Below are positions 48,858 through 58,397 of a stretch of 64,000 nucleotides of DNA, one piece after another (the stretch's first letter is position 1; each line of letters opens with the position of its first letter). Location of the stretch: IMG/VR virus record IMGVR_UViG_3300021420_000021, positions 1 to 64,000 of that record; one strand, given 5' to 3'. The position numbers and the translations under genes were made by a program. The DNA is from a virus. The notes below the pieces were generated by a model that was not told the DNA's origin, ran no database searches, and was given only the letters and a program-made list of their open reading frames with translations.

Positions 48858-51056
48858 ATGGCAGACGAAGTAAGCAATATTCCCGATCAAAGCGCAAGTA
48901 GCGGCGCGAATCCTAATACTCAACAACAAGCACAGCAGGATCAGGCTGCGAGTCCGGCTAATTCGACTGCTTCGTCTGTTCAGAATCCAGCCCAAGCGCA
49001 GGCCCAAACACTGCCTCAAGGCCAAAGTCAGACCGTTACGCCTAAGCCAACACCACAAGCGCCAAAGCCGAATCCACAGCAAAGCGCTTATCGTGGTATT
49101 CTTGAAATGCTTGGTGGCGGGCCAGTTAAATTTAATCATACTGATCCTGAGACGGGGAAAGTTTCGCAAGTCATCGAACATCGACCTGCAAAAGCCGTAG
49201 GAATGGGCATTCTTTCTGCCGCGTTAGCAGGAATGTTTGCAGGCGCAGGACAAACTAGTCTCGCCGGAGCCGCGCAAGCGGGATCAGCCGTAGGACAAGC
49301 AGCGGCACAGAAACCAAGTCAGCAAGCGCAACAGAGAGACGATAAAGCTTATGCGAGTCAAATTGGTACGACCGATCATAATCTTAAAGTTCATCAGATG
49401 ATGCTTGCGAATACGCAGCAACAAGGTTCGATTATGCAATCGTCAATTGATGATGCAGAACCGATCATCAACTCTCTTGAAAATGCGCAAAAAGACGCGC
49501 CGCAACAGTTGATTAAGAAACAAGGTGTGACTGAAGACGAGTTGAATAAAATGCTTCAGGACAAGTCTGCTCATGTCACTCGCGATTCTGTTCTTCCTGA
49601 TGGTATGGCCGATGTTTATGATGAAAACGGCAAGCAAGTCATGAATCCTGACGGAACGCCGAAGAAGACTTTTACATATACAGTATACGATCATAACGGA
49701 CTTGTAAGTCTTACAGACGAATTACGAAAAGCGAATCCTGAACTCGTATCTGCCGCAGCCGGACAACAATTGCCCGTAAAAGCGTTAGCTTCGCTTTGGC
49801 GTAAACGCGGAGAATCGTCTGCTGCACAAGGCTATGTCAACGATTTCCAGAAGCGTTTGAAAACAATGACCGGACAAGATCAAGAGCCGATTGATCTTAA
49901 AGATGCTATCGATAAAGACCCAATTCTCGCAGGAGTCAAACCGATTCTCGGGCGATATGCAGGAATGGACCCGGATAAAGCACTCGAAAAAATGCAGACT
50001 GATAAAGTTGATCCGAATGTTATCGGATCGTTTCAGCGATTACTTGGAATTAATCAGGGCGATTTGGCTGAAAGCCGCGCAAAAATAGAACGCGAAGAAC
50101 GTATTAGAGAAGACGAAGAGAAACAAAAAGCAATATCGGCGCAAACATTACAGCGCGAGAAAGATTTAGCCGACTATAAGAAAAAGATCGGTATAACATC
50201 CGATAATTCATCGATTTCTAACGATACGTCATTCCCACATGAATGGGTTGATTCTAAGTCTGGAATGCATTATGATCTTTCTGATCCTATTATGAACATG
50301 GTCGAAGGAAATGAAGACCCGACGCAGATGACTAAGAGAAGCAAGTCATATAATCAAGACTTGAAAATGGCGAATGCGTATTCGTTTGCTCGATACGGAA
50401 AACCGTTTGATCTTGCGCAAGCACAGTCAGATTATAAGTATGCGACTGCGGGCGGAACTCAGAATACACTTAAACTTCTTCAATCTTTGACAGGTGACAA
50501 TAAGAATAATTCCGGAACGTTTAAACAATTAGAAGATAGATTTAATGATTTAGGAAATACACAAATTCCTAAAGTCAATAACATCTTTAATTGGCTGTCA
50601 ACGAACGCGGGCCAACCCGGAGTTCCTGCTTTTGATGCGACTCTTTTGGGCGTTGCTGACGAATATGGTAAAATTCTTGGCGGCGGTGTTGCGACAGATT
50701 CGTCCAGAAACGAAGCGAAAGAAATTATCAACAAAGCATTTAGCGACCAACAGGGTAAAGCTGCTCTGAACGCAATTCGTGGCACTTTGGCGAACCGTCA
50801 GAATGCAATGGTTGGCGATAATCGCTATTTAGCGAAGCAATATGGTAAGATGGATCAACCGGGCCAAACCAACCAAACACAGACGCAGAATCAAACACAA
50901 GCGCCTGATAAACAGAAGATTATACAAAGTATAACACTTCCCGGAGGCGGACATCCGGTCGATGTAAAATTCGGGCCAAATGGGTCTATGATCGTGTGGA
51001 GCGGTAAAGCTGGCGATTCGTGGATAAATCCGGTCACCAATCAACCAGTAAAGTAA
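48858..51056 (+). CDS. Internal virion protein, 732 aa
   Basis: Long Gln/Ala/Pro-rich disordered N-terminus (about 1-80), hydrophobic Gly/Ala segment (MGILSAALAGMFAGAGQTSL), coiled-coil middle (EREERIREDEEKQKAISAQT). No enzyme motif seen. Contains the perfect palindrome 50920-50934. Confidence 0.65.
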   Translation: MADEVSNIPDQSASSGANPNTQQQAQQDQAASPANSTASSVQNPAQAQAQTLPQGQSQTVTPKPTPQAPKPNPQQSAYRGILEMLGGGPVKFNHTDPETGKVSQVIEHRPAKAVGMGILSAALAGMFAGAGQTSLAGAAQAGSAVGQAAAQKPSQQAQQRDDKAYASQIGTTDHNLKVHQMMLANTQQQGSIMQSSIDDAEPIINSLENAQKDAPQQLIKKQGVTEDELNKMLQDKSAHVTRDSVLPDGMADVYDENGKQVMNPDGTPKKTFTYTVYDHNGLVSLTDELRKANPELVSAAAGQQLPVKALASLWRKRGESSAAQGYVNDFQKRLKTMTGQDQEPIDLKDAIDKDPILAGVKPILGRYAGMDPDKALEKMQTDKVDPNVIGSFQRLLGINQGDLAESRAKIEREERIREDEEKQKAISAQTLQREKDLADYKKKIGITSDNSSISNDTSFPHEWVDSKSGMHYDLSDPIMNMVEGNEDPTQMTKRSKSYNQDLKMANAYSFARYGKPFDLAQAQSDYKYATAGGTQNTLKLLQSLTGDNKNNSGTFKQLEDRFNDLGNTQIPKVNNIFNWLSTNAGQPGVPAFDATLLGVADEYGKILGGGVATDSSRNEAKEIINKAFSDQQGKAALNAIRGTLANRQNAMVGDNRYLAKQYGKMDQPGQTNQTQTQNQTQAPDKQKIIQSITLPGGGHPVDVKFGPNGSMIVWSGKAGDSWINPVTNQPVK
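50920..50934. promoter_or_regulatory. Perfect operator-like palindrome inside internal virion gene
   Basis: TTATAC-AAA-GTATAA, full match to the consensus, in late coding sequence. Confidence 0.5.
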
Positions 51057-51068
51057 GTAAGGAGCAAC

Positions 51069-54000
51069 GTGGGCGATCCTAATGATGTGACAATTCCTCA
51101 GCCGCTGGTATCGGGCGCGACTGATCAACCGAATGCGCCACAATCAGGCCAGCCGCAAGCAGCCCCGCCTGTTCCTGAAGGCTTTTCTGATACACCTGTG
51201 TCTTCTGCCCCGGCTGCCCCGGCTGTTCCGGCAGGCTTTTCTGACACGCCACAAACTCAAGATAATCCTAATTCTGTTGATCATCACGGTCTTTTATCTC
51301 GTGCTTGGGATTGGTTAAATAAGCCAATTGCTGATAATGTCATGCCGAAAGATATGAAAACGGCAGATATTATGAAAGCGCTCGCTTATGAGAAATTGTT
51401 TGGAAAACCTTATATTCCGGGCGTTAATGATTTCGATACCGCCGAAGAACAACATTTGGGTGAAAGTCCGACTCGTCATGCTTTGAAGACTTTTATTGCA
51501 GGCGCGGCCAAAGATACCGCAAATATGGCGGCGGGATTTACATCTCCACTTCAAGCCGGATTAATGGCGACAGGTGCAGGCGAAGCCGGATTACTTGGCA
51601 AAACCGCAGCTACTATTGCGAAACCTGTTGGCGCGTTAGCCGGAACTGCATTTGCAGGCGCAGGCGCAGCACAATCTTATCAAGCTGTAAAAGATGCAGT
51701 CACAAATGGACTGACTCCAGAAAACACCCAACAAGGGTTGATGGGCGCGTCAATGATTGCCGGAGGCACAGCCGGAGCAATTAAAGGCGTAAGTCCTGCG
51801 ATTAGTAAAATTGCCGGATCATTACGTCCAACGACGGAGACTGTCGGTTCGACCGAAGTCCCTGTACGTGGTACAGGACTGTTAGCCAGACTCGCACAAA
51901 AGACTGTACCTGATACAATGTCAAGATTTGCGAAAGAGCAAACCGGGCCAGCCGTCGCTAAAGGAATTGGAACTGTTGCAAAAGAAGCAGCCGGAACCGA
52001 AGGAGTTGTTTCTCCAGATCAGCATGATCGTTTGGGTATTCGCGGAGTAGCAGATGAAGTAGCAGACAGATCGAAAGCGGTATTCCAGAAATTAGATGAA
52101 GTTTCTGGTAATATGTTGTCAGAAGCGCAAACGATGGCCGATGACGCATCGGGAGATTATTCAAGTGCAGGACGAAAAGAATATCGTCAAGCAATGGATT
52201 TGCAAGATGCAATTTTTGATAACTATAAGAATCATTCTGAACTTCAAGGAATGGACTTAGATCAAGCGAAAGCTGATTGGCGGCAACAAGTTGCTTTACG
52301 TGAGATAAGTAAAAAGCTGACAGGCGGGACCGAAGCTTCGGAATCGGGGGCGCAAGATTATCAATTTAAGCAAGGAAAGCAATTAGCCGAATCAGTCGAT
52401 TCGCTCGTAAAGAATGATAAAGATGTTTTACAGAGAGCCGGATTTAACGAAGATCATATTGATCAGTTACAAAAATTCGGGCGAATAATCCGTGAACAAG
52501 GAAATACACCTAAGTTCTCTGGTTATATGGGCGGGATTGCAAAAGCTCTTGCCGGATTGACTGGAGCGCATTTTCAAGGTGCTGGCGGCGCACTTGGCGG
52601 TGTTGTAGCAGAAACAGCGGCAGAACACGCGGGCGGCTGGTTAGCAGATCGAATGCTTGGTAAAGTTTTGACAACGCCAGCGGCATTGCCGATTTTGACT
52701 GAAGGATTAAGCAAGAATATCGACCCCGCGATAGTTACGAATCAATTAAAATCTGCGATTGCGACGGCTGATCCGGGATGGGCTGCAAAGACGGGCGAAA
52801 TATTGTCTAATTTGTGGCATGATGAATCAGGTAATTTAACAATTCCCGGAACTGGACAGACTGTCGGAACTGCCGAAGGCGCAAAAGCCGATACAGCCTT
52901 TTTTCAACAAGCAAAAGATGAATTGGGCGAAGATGCGTCTTTTTCCGATGTCGCAAAACGTGCTCAAGAAATGAAGACGCAAGCGAATCTTTCTGGACCC
53001 GGCGCAGAAGGCGCAGGATCAGTTGAAGCGATTAATCGGGCGAATACAGAGAAAGCGCAAGGAGTTAAACGAGTCGTCGTCGATACAAGAACCGGACAAG
53101 AACGACCGTTAATTGGTGTTGACGCAGTTGATTATCAAGCAAAGCCGTATGAATCAGTTGAATTTCGAGGCGGCGACAGAGATGGCGAAATAATCGATCA
53201 GGGCCGATCTGCGCGTGCATACGAACGAAAGTATTCGGGCGAAGAACGACGTGGAATTGAACGCAAGACGATGAATGCGGCTGAATTAGAAGATGCTATG
53301 AAGAATCGTAAGCCGATTCACACGCCGTTTAACGATACCGAAGGCGCGATGGCAACGATTGCACGCGATCAGAACATGCCGAAGCATCCGGGCGAAAGAA
53401 CTGTTGCCGAAGAAGCGCAAGCAGCGGCGCACCATGAAAACGGCGGATCGACATTTAGTCCGGAAGGTCAGAACCTTAATGGAGTCGATAAATATTCTGT
53501 TGGCTCTTATCCAGAGCGAACAGAGCAATCGGACATTCTTACGCCTAATAGTCTGAAGGCTTTTAAAGATAGAAATGCTGATCTGTTGAATCAGCCCGAT
53601 CACGCGGTTGGAACTTGGAAAGATACAGATACCGGAAAACATGTTCTTGATGTTGCAAAACTTTACGACGACAGAGATGCCGCGATTGCTGCCGGACAAG
53701 CCGCTAACCAAAAGAGTATTTATCATCTCGGAACTGGCGAACTTGTCGATACAGGCGGAACTGGAGAAACCCCCACTGGACGTGTCGGACAAAGAAAGCC
53801 GACCGGGAAAGCCGAAGCGGGCCACGATCCAAGTCTTAACCTCGGCATGGATGTCATAAATAAAGCCGGGGCCGATAAACCTGAATATCTTCAGAAACTG
53901 GCCGACAAAGTTGCTCAATATCCGACGATGAAATATGCTCCTGAAGGCGCAGACGAATCGTTTGATCCTGAAGCAATGGCGACGACTGATCCGCACAAGA

Positions 54001-55217
54001 TTTTGAATAATTTCGTAAAGCAAGCCGCCGATAATATTGAATGGTTGCATAATCAAGTTCCGCCCGATATCAGAGAAATGTCGAAGAACTGGTATGATTC
54101 TGCGAACAAGATGACGAAAGACCAAGCTGAAAAGTATGGAATTTCACATCCGCAAGCCGCAGCCGTGACAGCCGTTCTTTCGCCGCAGAATCCTTGGGAT
54201 AATAACATCTCATTGGCGAACCGAGTTCTTGATGTTTGGAAGAACCGACAGAATTTCAAATGGTCGCCCGAGATGTCTAAGAAAGCGGCCAGTTTACTCG
54301 GCCAATCAAAGAATATCGATGACGCTTTAGAACTTATACATGGTAAAACGTTTGCACAATTGAAAGACGCAGACCCGGAAACCGAAGCCGCGATGAAAGG
54401 ACTTTGGACTCGGATTTACGACGAAGCGCACAACCCAAGAACGTTTGAGCGATGGGCACCAGATGGTACGACTCGGGGAATCGCCCGTAACGCGGGCGGA
54501 AGTCCGGCGAATGCATCTTGGTTCTCGATTCTTCCTATCTCCAAGGCAATCAGTGTCTTAGAAGATGGATCAATGGATAATATTCACGAACAATTGGGCG
54601 ATGCTCATAAAGTTCGTAATTTTTATAATAATATCATTGACCCGAACTCAAAAATGGGCGATACTACTGTTGATACACATGCGGTAGGAGTTGCGCACTT
54701 AAGCCCTTATAGTTTAGACGCACAAGAAGTGAAAGATAACTTCGGCGGATCGAGTCATAAGAATGCGAAATTCGGGCTAAAAGGCACTTATCCGCTTTAT
54801 GCTGAAGCGTATAAACAAGCGGCTGACAGATTGGGAATTTTGCCCCGACAGTTACAGTCGATCACTTGGGAAGGAATTCGGTCGTTATTTAAAGACAAGA
54901 GTCCTGAACTGCAAGGCGCGGTTCGCGATATCTGGAAGGATCATCAAGATGGCAATATCACAATCGATGACGCAAGAAAACGGATTATCGAAGCCGCAGG
55001 CGGATTCAAGCCGACCGACTGGCAATCCGATATTGGCGCTAATGAAGAAGCTGAACAGCCCGCAAACGCGACAGGCGTACCTCGAACTGGCGTATCTCAA
55101 GAAGAACCCCAAACTCAGTCCAGAGGAAGAAGCCGAACTTCCGGAGCAGTTTCAACTTCCGGAAATCGACAAAGCCAAATCGAAAACGTCTACAAAGCAG
55201 TAACGGGCGGAAAATAA
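51069..55217 (+). CDS. Large internal virion protein, 1382 aa
   Basis: GTG start with AAGGAG upstream. Pro/Ala-rich head with two GFSDTP repeats, Gly/Ala hydrophobic region (about 150-250), charged middle, and a separate C-terminal domain (about 960-1350) with AAAVTAVLSPQNPWDNNISL and VDTHAVGVAHLSPYSLDAQE. As I recall, that domain resembles a family of uncharacterised phage proteins. No lytic transglycosylase motif was found. Confidence 0.65.
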   Translation: MGDPNDVTIPQPLVSGATDQPNAPQSGQPQAAPPVPEGFSDTPVSSAPAAPAVPAGFSDTPQTQDNPNSVDHHGLLSRAWDWLNKPIADNVMPKDMKTADIMKALAYEKLFGKPYIPGVNDFDTAEEQHLGESPTRHALKTFIAGAAKDTANMAAGFTSPLQAGLMATGAGEAGLLGKTAATIAKPVGALAGTAFAGAGAAQSYQAVKDAVTNGLTPENTQQGLMGASMIAGGTAGAIKGVSPAISKIAGSLRPTTETVGSTEVPVRGTGLLARLAQKTVPDTMSRFAKEQTGPAVAKGIGTVAKEAAGTEGVVSPDQHDRLGIRGVADEVADRSKAVFQKLDEVSGNMLSEAQTMADDASGDYSSAGRKEYRQAMDLQDAIFDNYKNHSELQGMDLDQAKADWRQQVALREISKKLTGGTEASESGAQDYQFKQGKQLAESVDSLVKNDKDVLQRAGFNEDHIDQLQKFGRIIREQGNTPKFSGYMGGIAKALAGLTGAHFQGAGGALGGVVAETAAEHAGGWLADRMLGKVLTTPAALPILTEGLSKNIDPAIVTNQLKSAIATADPGWAAKTGEILSNLWHDESGNLTIPGTGQTVGTAEGAKADTAFFQQAKDELGEDASFSDVAKRAQEMKTQANLSGPGAEGAGSVEAINRANTEKAQGVKRVVVDTRTGQERPLIGVDAVDYQAKPYESVEFRGGDRDGEIIDQGRSARAYERKYSGEERRGIERKTMNAAELEDAMKNRKPIHTPFNDTEGAMATIARDQNMPKHPGERTVAEEAQAAAHHENGGSTFSPEGQNLNGVDKYSVGSYPERTEQSDILTPNSLKAFKDRNADLLNQPDHAVGTWKDTDTGKHVLDVAKLYDDRDAAIAAGQAANQKSIYHLGTGELVDTGGTGETPTGRVGQRKPTGKAEAGHDPSLNLGMDVINKAGADKPEYLQKLADKVAQYPTMKYAPEGADESFDPEAMATTDPHKILNNFVKQAADNIEWLHNQVPPDIREMSKNWYDSANKMTKDQAEKYGISHPQAAAVTAVLSPQNPWDNNISLANRVLDVWKNRQNFKWSPEMSKKAASLLGQSKNIDDALELIHGKTFAQLKDADPETEAAMKGLWTRIYDEAHNPRTFERWAPDGTTRGIARNAGGSPANASWFSILPISKAISVLEDGSMDNIHEQLGDAHKVRNFYNNIIDPNSKMGDTTVDTHAVGVAHLSPYSLDAQEVKDNFGGSSHKNAKFGLKGTYPLYAEAYKQAADRLGILPRQLQSITWEGIRSLFKDKSPELQGAVRDIWKDHQDGNITIDDARKRIIEAAGGFKPTDWQSDIGANEEAEQPANATGVPRTGVSQEEPQTQSRGRSRTSGAVSTSGNRQSQIENVYKAVTGGK

Positions 55218-55220
55218 AGC

Positions 55221-55249
55221 TTGACAAGATTCGCCCGATTTGATAAAGT
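55221..55249 (+). promoter_or_regulatory. Rightward promoter with GCCCGATTTGA spacer
   Basis: TTGACA (55221-55226), 17-nt spacer AGATTCGCCCGATTTGA, TAAAGT (55244-55249), extended -10 TGA. Begins the accessory/lysis gene set. Confidence 0.75.
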
Positions 55250-55255
55250 TGTAAT

Positions 55256-55398
55256 TGGTGTGCTGCCGAGCCATTGCGCAAATCGAGCAGAGGCGCGGGT
55301 GGTGCCTAGGCGTGAGCCGGAACCACCACAATTTTACTTTGTATAACGGAAACTCAGAGCCTAAAGCTTTGGGTTTCCGGACCAATTTAGGAGGATTT
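55256..55398 (+). ncRNA. Structured 5' leader of about 140 nt
   Basis: Contains GGTGGT (55298-55303) / ACCACC (55322-55327) and CGGAAAC (55347-55353) / GTTTCCG (55373-55379), with the operator-like TTTTACTTTGTATAA (55332-55346) between. No known riboswitch class recognised and no gene inside. Confidence 0.5.
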
Positions 55399-55830
55399 AT
55401 GCTCAAACCGGAAGACTATTTAAAGAGCCAAGTTGTTGAAGTTGCTTGGAAATTCGGGCAAAGTTATAATTCCGGACATTTGGCCGGATTGATGGTCATG
55501 AACGTTCTGTCGAATCGATTTAAAGCAGGCTTTGGATCGTATTTATCGATTCTTGAGACGATTCCAAACTTTATGGCCGAGAGTGAAATTCCGCCAATGA
55601 AATTAGATTCTGTTTGGAATCCTTTGTTTACAAAGCTGCTTCATGGGATTGAGGGCGCGTTTGACGGATCGGCGCAAGATTTGACAAAAGGTGCTTTATA
55701 TTGGGGCGATCTTAATCGCATACAAAATCCGTGGTTTCAAGCTAAGATAATCGACGCTGTTGATGTAGTTACAGGTTTGCGCCGACATCCGATTGTGATG
55801 AATTCAAATAGTCTTAGTTTCTTCAAATAA
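55399..55830 (+). CDS. Phage protein of unknown function, possible hydrolase-like, 143 aa
   Basis: AGGAGG precedes ATG 55399; the longer frame from 55255 runs through the structured leader. SGHLAGLMVMNVLSNRFKAG and ALYWGDLNRIQNPWFQ recall small phage proteins with a cell-wall-hydrolase-like fold, but no catalytic residue can be assigned. Confidence 0.55.
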   Translation: MLKPEDYLKSQVVEVAWKFGQSYNSGHLAGLMVMNVLSNRFKAGFGSYLSILETIPNFMAESEIPPMKLDSVWNPLFTKLLHGIEGAFDGSAQDLTKGALYWGDLNRIQNPWFQAKIIDAVDVVTGLRRHPIVMNSNSLSFFK

Positions 55831-55833
55831 TTT

Positions 55834-55986
55834 ATGCTTACTGAATGCTATATTCGTGATCAATATGAAACAGAATTGGTCTTTTTGTGCGTGTCGGCAG
55901 AAATTGCGCGACAATTGCAAAGAGATTTACTTGTTACTGCGTTTAACTGGACAGAACAGGATATAGCTGATGGATTTAAAATTTAG
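55834..55986 (+). CDS. Small protein of unknown function, 50 aa
   Basis: ATG 55834, product MLTECYIRDQYETELVFLCV..., stop overlapping the AGGAGG of the next gene. No ribosome site; translation probably follows from the previous stop 4 nt upstream. Confidence 0.5.
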   Translation: MLTECYIRDQYETELVFLCVSAEIARQLQRDLLVTAFNWTEQDIADGFKI

Positions 55987-55994
55987 GAGGATTT

Positions 55995-56312
55995 TTGCAA
56001 GCACGAATACGCGATTACGAAGAAATTCTTACGCTTCAGGAAAAGGCAATCGAAGCGTTAAAATCTACGGCAGAAGTTTTGCAACAAGCTTTATACGTGT
56101 TAGAACGAGCGCGGGCCGAACACGGATATCAGCAACAAATGCCGTGGAATCAACCACAACAGGCATATTATATTTATCCGAGTAGCAGCGGTCCCGGAAC
56201 GGCTTATGGTGGCGGAATGAATGTGAACAATCAAGCAGGTAATCAGCTTGTGCAATACAATACGGTGAAAGAGAATTTTGAGTATGTTCCAGAAACTATT
56301 TACAAGTATTAA
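55995..56312 (+). CDS. Coiled-coil protein, 105 aa
   Basis: TTG start behind AGGAGG. Residues 1-45 form a coiled coil (RIRDYEEILTLQEKAIEALK); the C-terminus is Gln/Gly/Tyr-rich. Unknown function. Confidence 0.6.
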   Translation: MQARIRDYEEILTLQEKAIEALKSTAEVLQQALYVLERARAEHGYQQQMPWNQPQQAYYIYPSSSGPGTAYGGGMNVNNQAGNQLVQYNTVKENFEYVPETIYKY

Positions 56313-56634
56313 AGCTTTTCCTCACATTAAAGAAGCACTTTCGGAAAATGGGCGCGGAAGCTTCAGTCGATACGCATGTGCTTTTATTCTTATTAACGCG
56401 ACTGCTTGGGTTTGGTATATGATTTTTAAGACTCATGTTTTGCCCGATTTTTCTTCGCTCGCGATGTATGTTCCGGCAACTTTGGCAACACTTTACGGGT
56501 CAAATCAAGTCAAGAACGTTGTGACCGCTTGGAAAGGCGGAAAACCGGAAGATGACGGAAGTAAAATAGAAGATAAAGACGATAAAGATTCGAAGAAAAT
56601 ACTTGACAACGACGATAAACAGCAATATACTTAA
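56284..56634 (+). CDS. Holin-like membrane protein, 116 aa
   Basis: Two membrane spans (YACAFILINATAWVWYMIF, about 31-49, and SLAMYVPATLATLYGSN, about 59-75) and a strongly charged C-terminal tail. This is the layout of class II holins. ATG 56284 is preferred over the TTG six bases upstream. Confidence 0.55.
   Translation: MFQKLFTSIKAFPHIKEALSENGRGSFSRYACAFILINATAWVWYMIFKTHVLPDFSSLAMYVPATLATLYGSNQVKNVVTAWKGGKPEDDGSKIEDKDDKDSKKILDNDDKQQYT
56603..56631 (+). promoter_or_regulatory. Near-consensus promoter, leaderless arrangement
   Basis: TTGACA, 17-nt spacer, TATACT (56626-56631). ATG of the next gene starts at 56638, so the mRNA should begin at the start codon. Confidence 0.7.
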
Positions 56635-56637
56635 AAT

Positions 56638-56832
56638 ATGCAACCTTGGGAAACTAAACTCGAAGACCCAAAAGAACTCATGTTAGAAGATATGAGGTTT
56701 ATTGCAAAAAGCGTTAATATCGTGACGCGTAATTACTACCGATGTCATGGACGTTTTAGAGAGCGCGATTGGCAGTGGTTTTTCCCTACTTTTAAAGATT
56801 TTGTACGTGCGGCAAAAGAAACTGAAAGGTGA
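56638..56832 (+). CDS. Small protein of unknown function, 64 aa
   Basis: No ribosome site; initiation likely on a leaderless mRNA. Charged, aromatic-rich (RERDWQWFFPTFKDF). Ends by overlapping the phosphoesterase start region. Confidence 0.6.
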   Translation: MQPWETKLEDPKELMLEDMRFIAKSVNIVTRNYYRCHGRFRERDWQWFFPTFKDFVRAAKETER

Positions 56833-56834
56833 TA

Positions 56835-57689
56835 ATGGACGAGCAGTCATCGACTTTCAATAAACTTGAGATTATACAAAGTAAATTACAAGACTACGAG
56901 CCGACTGTAACCGAGTCGATGATTATTGCGGGCGAAGCGCGATATTTGAGTTGGGATTTTACACATGTAAATATTCCACAGCTAGATTTGCTGCAAATAA
57001 CCGACGTACAGTTCGGGCACAAACAATGCAAAGTCAGCAAGTTACAAGAGTACGTTGATTGGGTTCTTGATCAACCGCAGCGATATGTAGTTCTTGGCGG
57101 CGATCTTGTTGACGCCGGACATGTTCAAAGTAAAGGCAGTCCGTTTGAACAGATTGGTGATCCGCAGGAAGAAGCGTGGAGCTTTTGTGATATTATCGCG
57201 CCGATCCGACATAGAGTTTTAGGTTATGTCGGCGGAAATCACGAACGAAGATCGATTCCGACTTTTGGCGATCTTGGAAAGACGATTGCAACGATTTTGA
57301 AAGTGCCGTATTCGCCCGGTAAGCAACATCTTGACATCACATTTGGTGATCACAAGCCGTTTAAGATTTCGATGCATCATTCCGGATCCGGAGGCGGCGG
57401 GACGGTCGGAGCTTTAGCAAATAGTCTCGGTCGATTGATGTCGCAAGGCGATTCACAGCTTTATCTTTGCGGACATTTACATCGAGCGATGGTGCTTACA
57501 GATTTTCGCGAATATAGAAACGGCGCAGGAGAAATGAAATTACAGAAAGTTGTTGGTGCAAGAGGTTCGTCGTTCTTGGGACACTATGGCACGTACAGCG
57601 AAATTATCATGGGAACTTCGCCGCAAGCAGTAATGATGCCACTGGTGACAATTGAAAAGAACGGGCACTGGAGTGTAAATACGAAATAG
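56835..57689 (+). CDS. Calcineurin-like metallophosphoesterase, 284 aa
   Basis: Motifs: ITDVQFGHK (D-x-x-x-H), GGDLVDAGH (GD), GGNHERR (GNHE), MHHSGSG, CGHLHRA (GHxH). ATG 56835 has AAAGGTG upstream; GTG at 56829 is possible. It differs from the 6331 enzyme and resembles phage/plasmid phosphoesterases of unknown substrate (nucleotide, DNA or phosphoprotein). Confidence 0.85.
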   Translation: MDEQSSTFNKLEIIQSKLQDYEPTVTESMIIAGEARYLSWDFTHVNIPQLDLLQITDVQFGHKQCKVSKLQEYVDWVLDQPQRYVVLGGDLVDAGHVQSKGSPFEQIGDPQEEAWSFCDIIAPIRHRVLGYVGGNHERRSIPTFGDLGKTIATILKVPYSPGKQHLDITFGDHKPFKISMHHSGSGGGGTVGALANSLGRLMSQGDSQLYLCGHLHRAMVLTDFREYRNGAGEMKLQKVVGARGSSFLGHYGTYSEIIMGTSPQAVMMPLVTIEKNGHWSVNTK

Positions 57690-57762
57690 GAAATCTATGA
57701 AAGATACAATGGGCAGTATTTCAAGTAATTTTAAATAAAATCACGTATTCTGAGGAGGATAT

Positions 57763-58011
57763 ATGAGCGACGAACACAATCACGAAGAACAACCGAGAGA
57801 GCATATTAAACTAGACGGATCAATGGGCGTTGGCGAAAATGCTTTATTGACGATTATCACAAAAGACGATCTTCATGGCGAACTTGAAGAGACTTATCAA
57901 TTCCCGTTTGCTTTGATCAATTTTTCGACACTCAATACTTGTCTCGCTTATAACTTTTTGCGCGGATTTAAGATCGTCCGGCAAGAGAAAGTTAAAGAGG
58001 AAGTTCTGTGA
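57763..58011 (+). CDS. Small protein of unknown function, 82 aa
   Basis: GAGGAGG upstream. His/Glu-rich start (SDEHNHEEQPREH), then a beta-rich body. A 13-codon frame with AGGAAAT site (57697-57738) precedes it and may be a short leader peptide. Overlaps the cupin gene start. Confidence 0.6.
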   Translation: MSDEHNHEEQPREHIKLDGSMGVGENALLTIITKDDLHGELEETYQFPFALINFSTLNTCLAYNFLRGFKIVRQEKVKEEVL

Positions 58012-58397
58012 AATTCTTCTCTTTGTCTAAAGACGGCGGCGCTGAATCTCATGTCACAGGATTTTTCTTCGTAGAGATTAAGAAACTATTCTCTATTGTT
58101 CTATTGCATTTCGCCAATGGAACACGAGACGCATATCACAGTCATGCATTTAACGCTGTGACTTGGGTCATTAAAGGCGAGTTCCAAGAGCACATGCTTG
58201 ATGGAAAAGTCAATATTTTTAAGCCAAGTTTTAGACCGAAAATTACACCGCGTTCGACGTTTCATAAAGTCAAAAGTGTCGGATCAACTTGGGCGATTTC
58301 ATTTCGCGGTCCTTGGGTTAATACATGGCGTGAATATTTGCCGAGCAGTAAATCGTTTGTGACTTTGACTCACGGTCGTAAGGTCGTGGCGTCATGA
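58008..58397 (+). CDS. Cupin-fold protein, 129 aa
   Basis: GTG start overlapping the previous stop. GTRDAYHSHAFNAVTWVIKG is cupin motif 1 (metal-binding His residues), followed by FKVHKV-like TPRSTFHKVKSVG in place of motif 2. Could be a small-molecule-binding or modifying enzyme; substrate unknown. Confidence 0.7.
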   Translation: MKFFSLSKDGGAESHVTGFFFVEIKKLFSIVLLHFANGTRDAYHSHAFNAVTWVIKGEFQEHMLDGKVNIFKPSFRPKITPRSTFHKVKSVGSTWAISFRGPWVNTWREYLPSSKSFVTLTHGRKVVAS

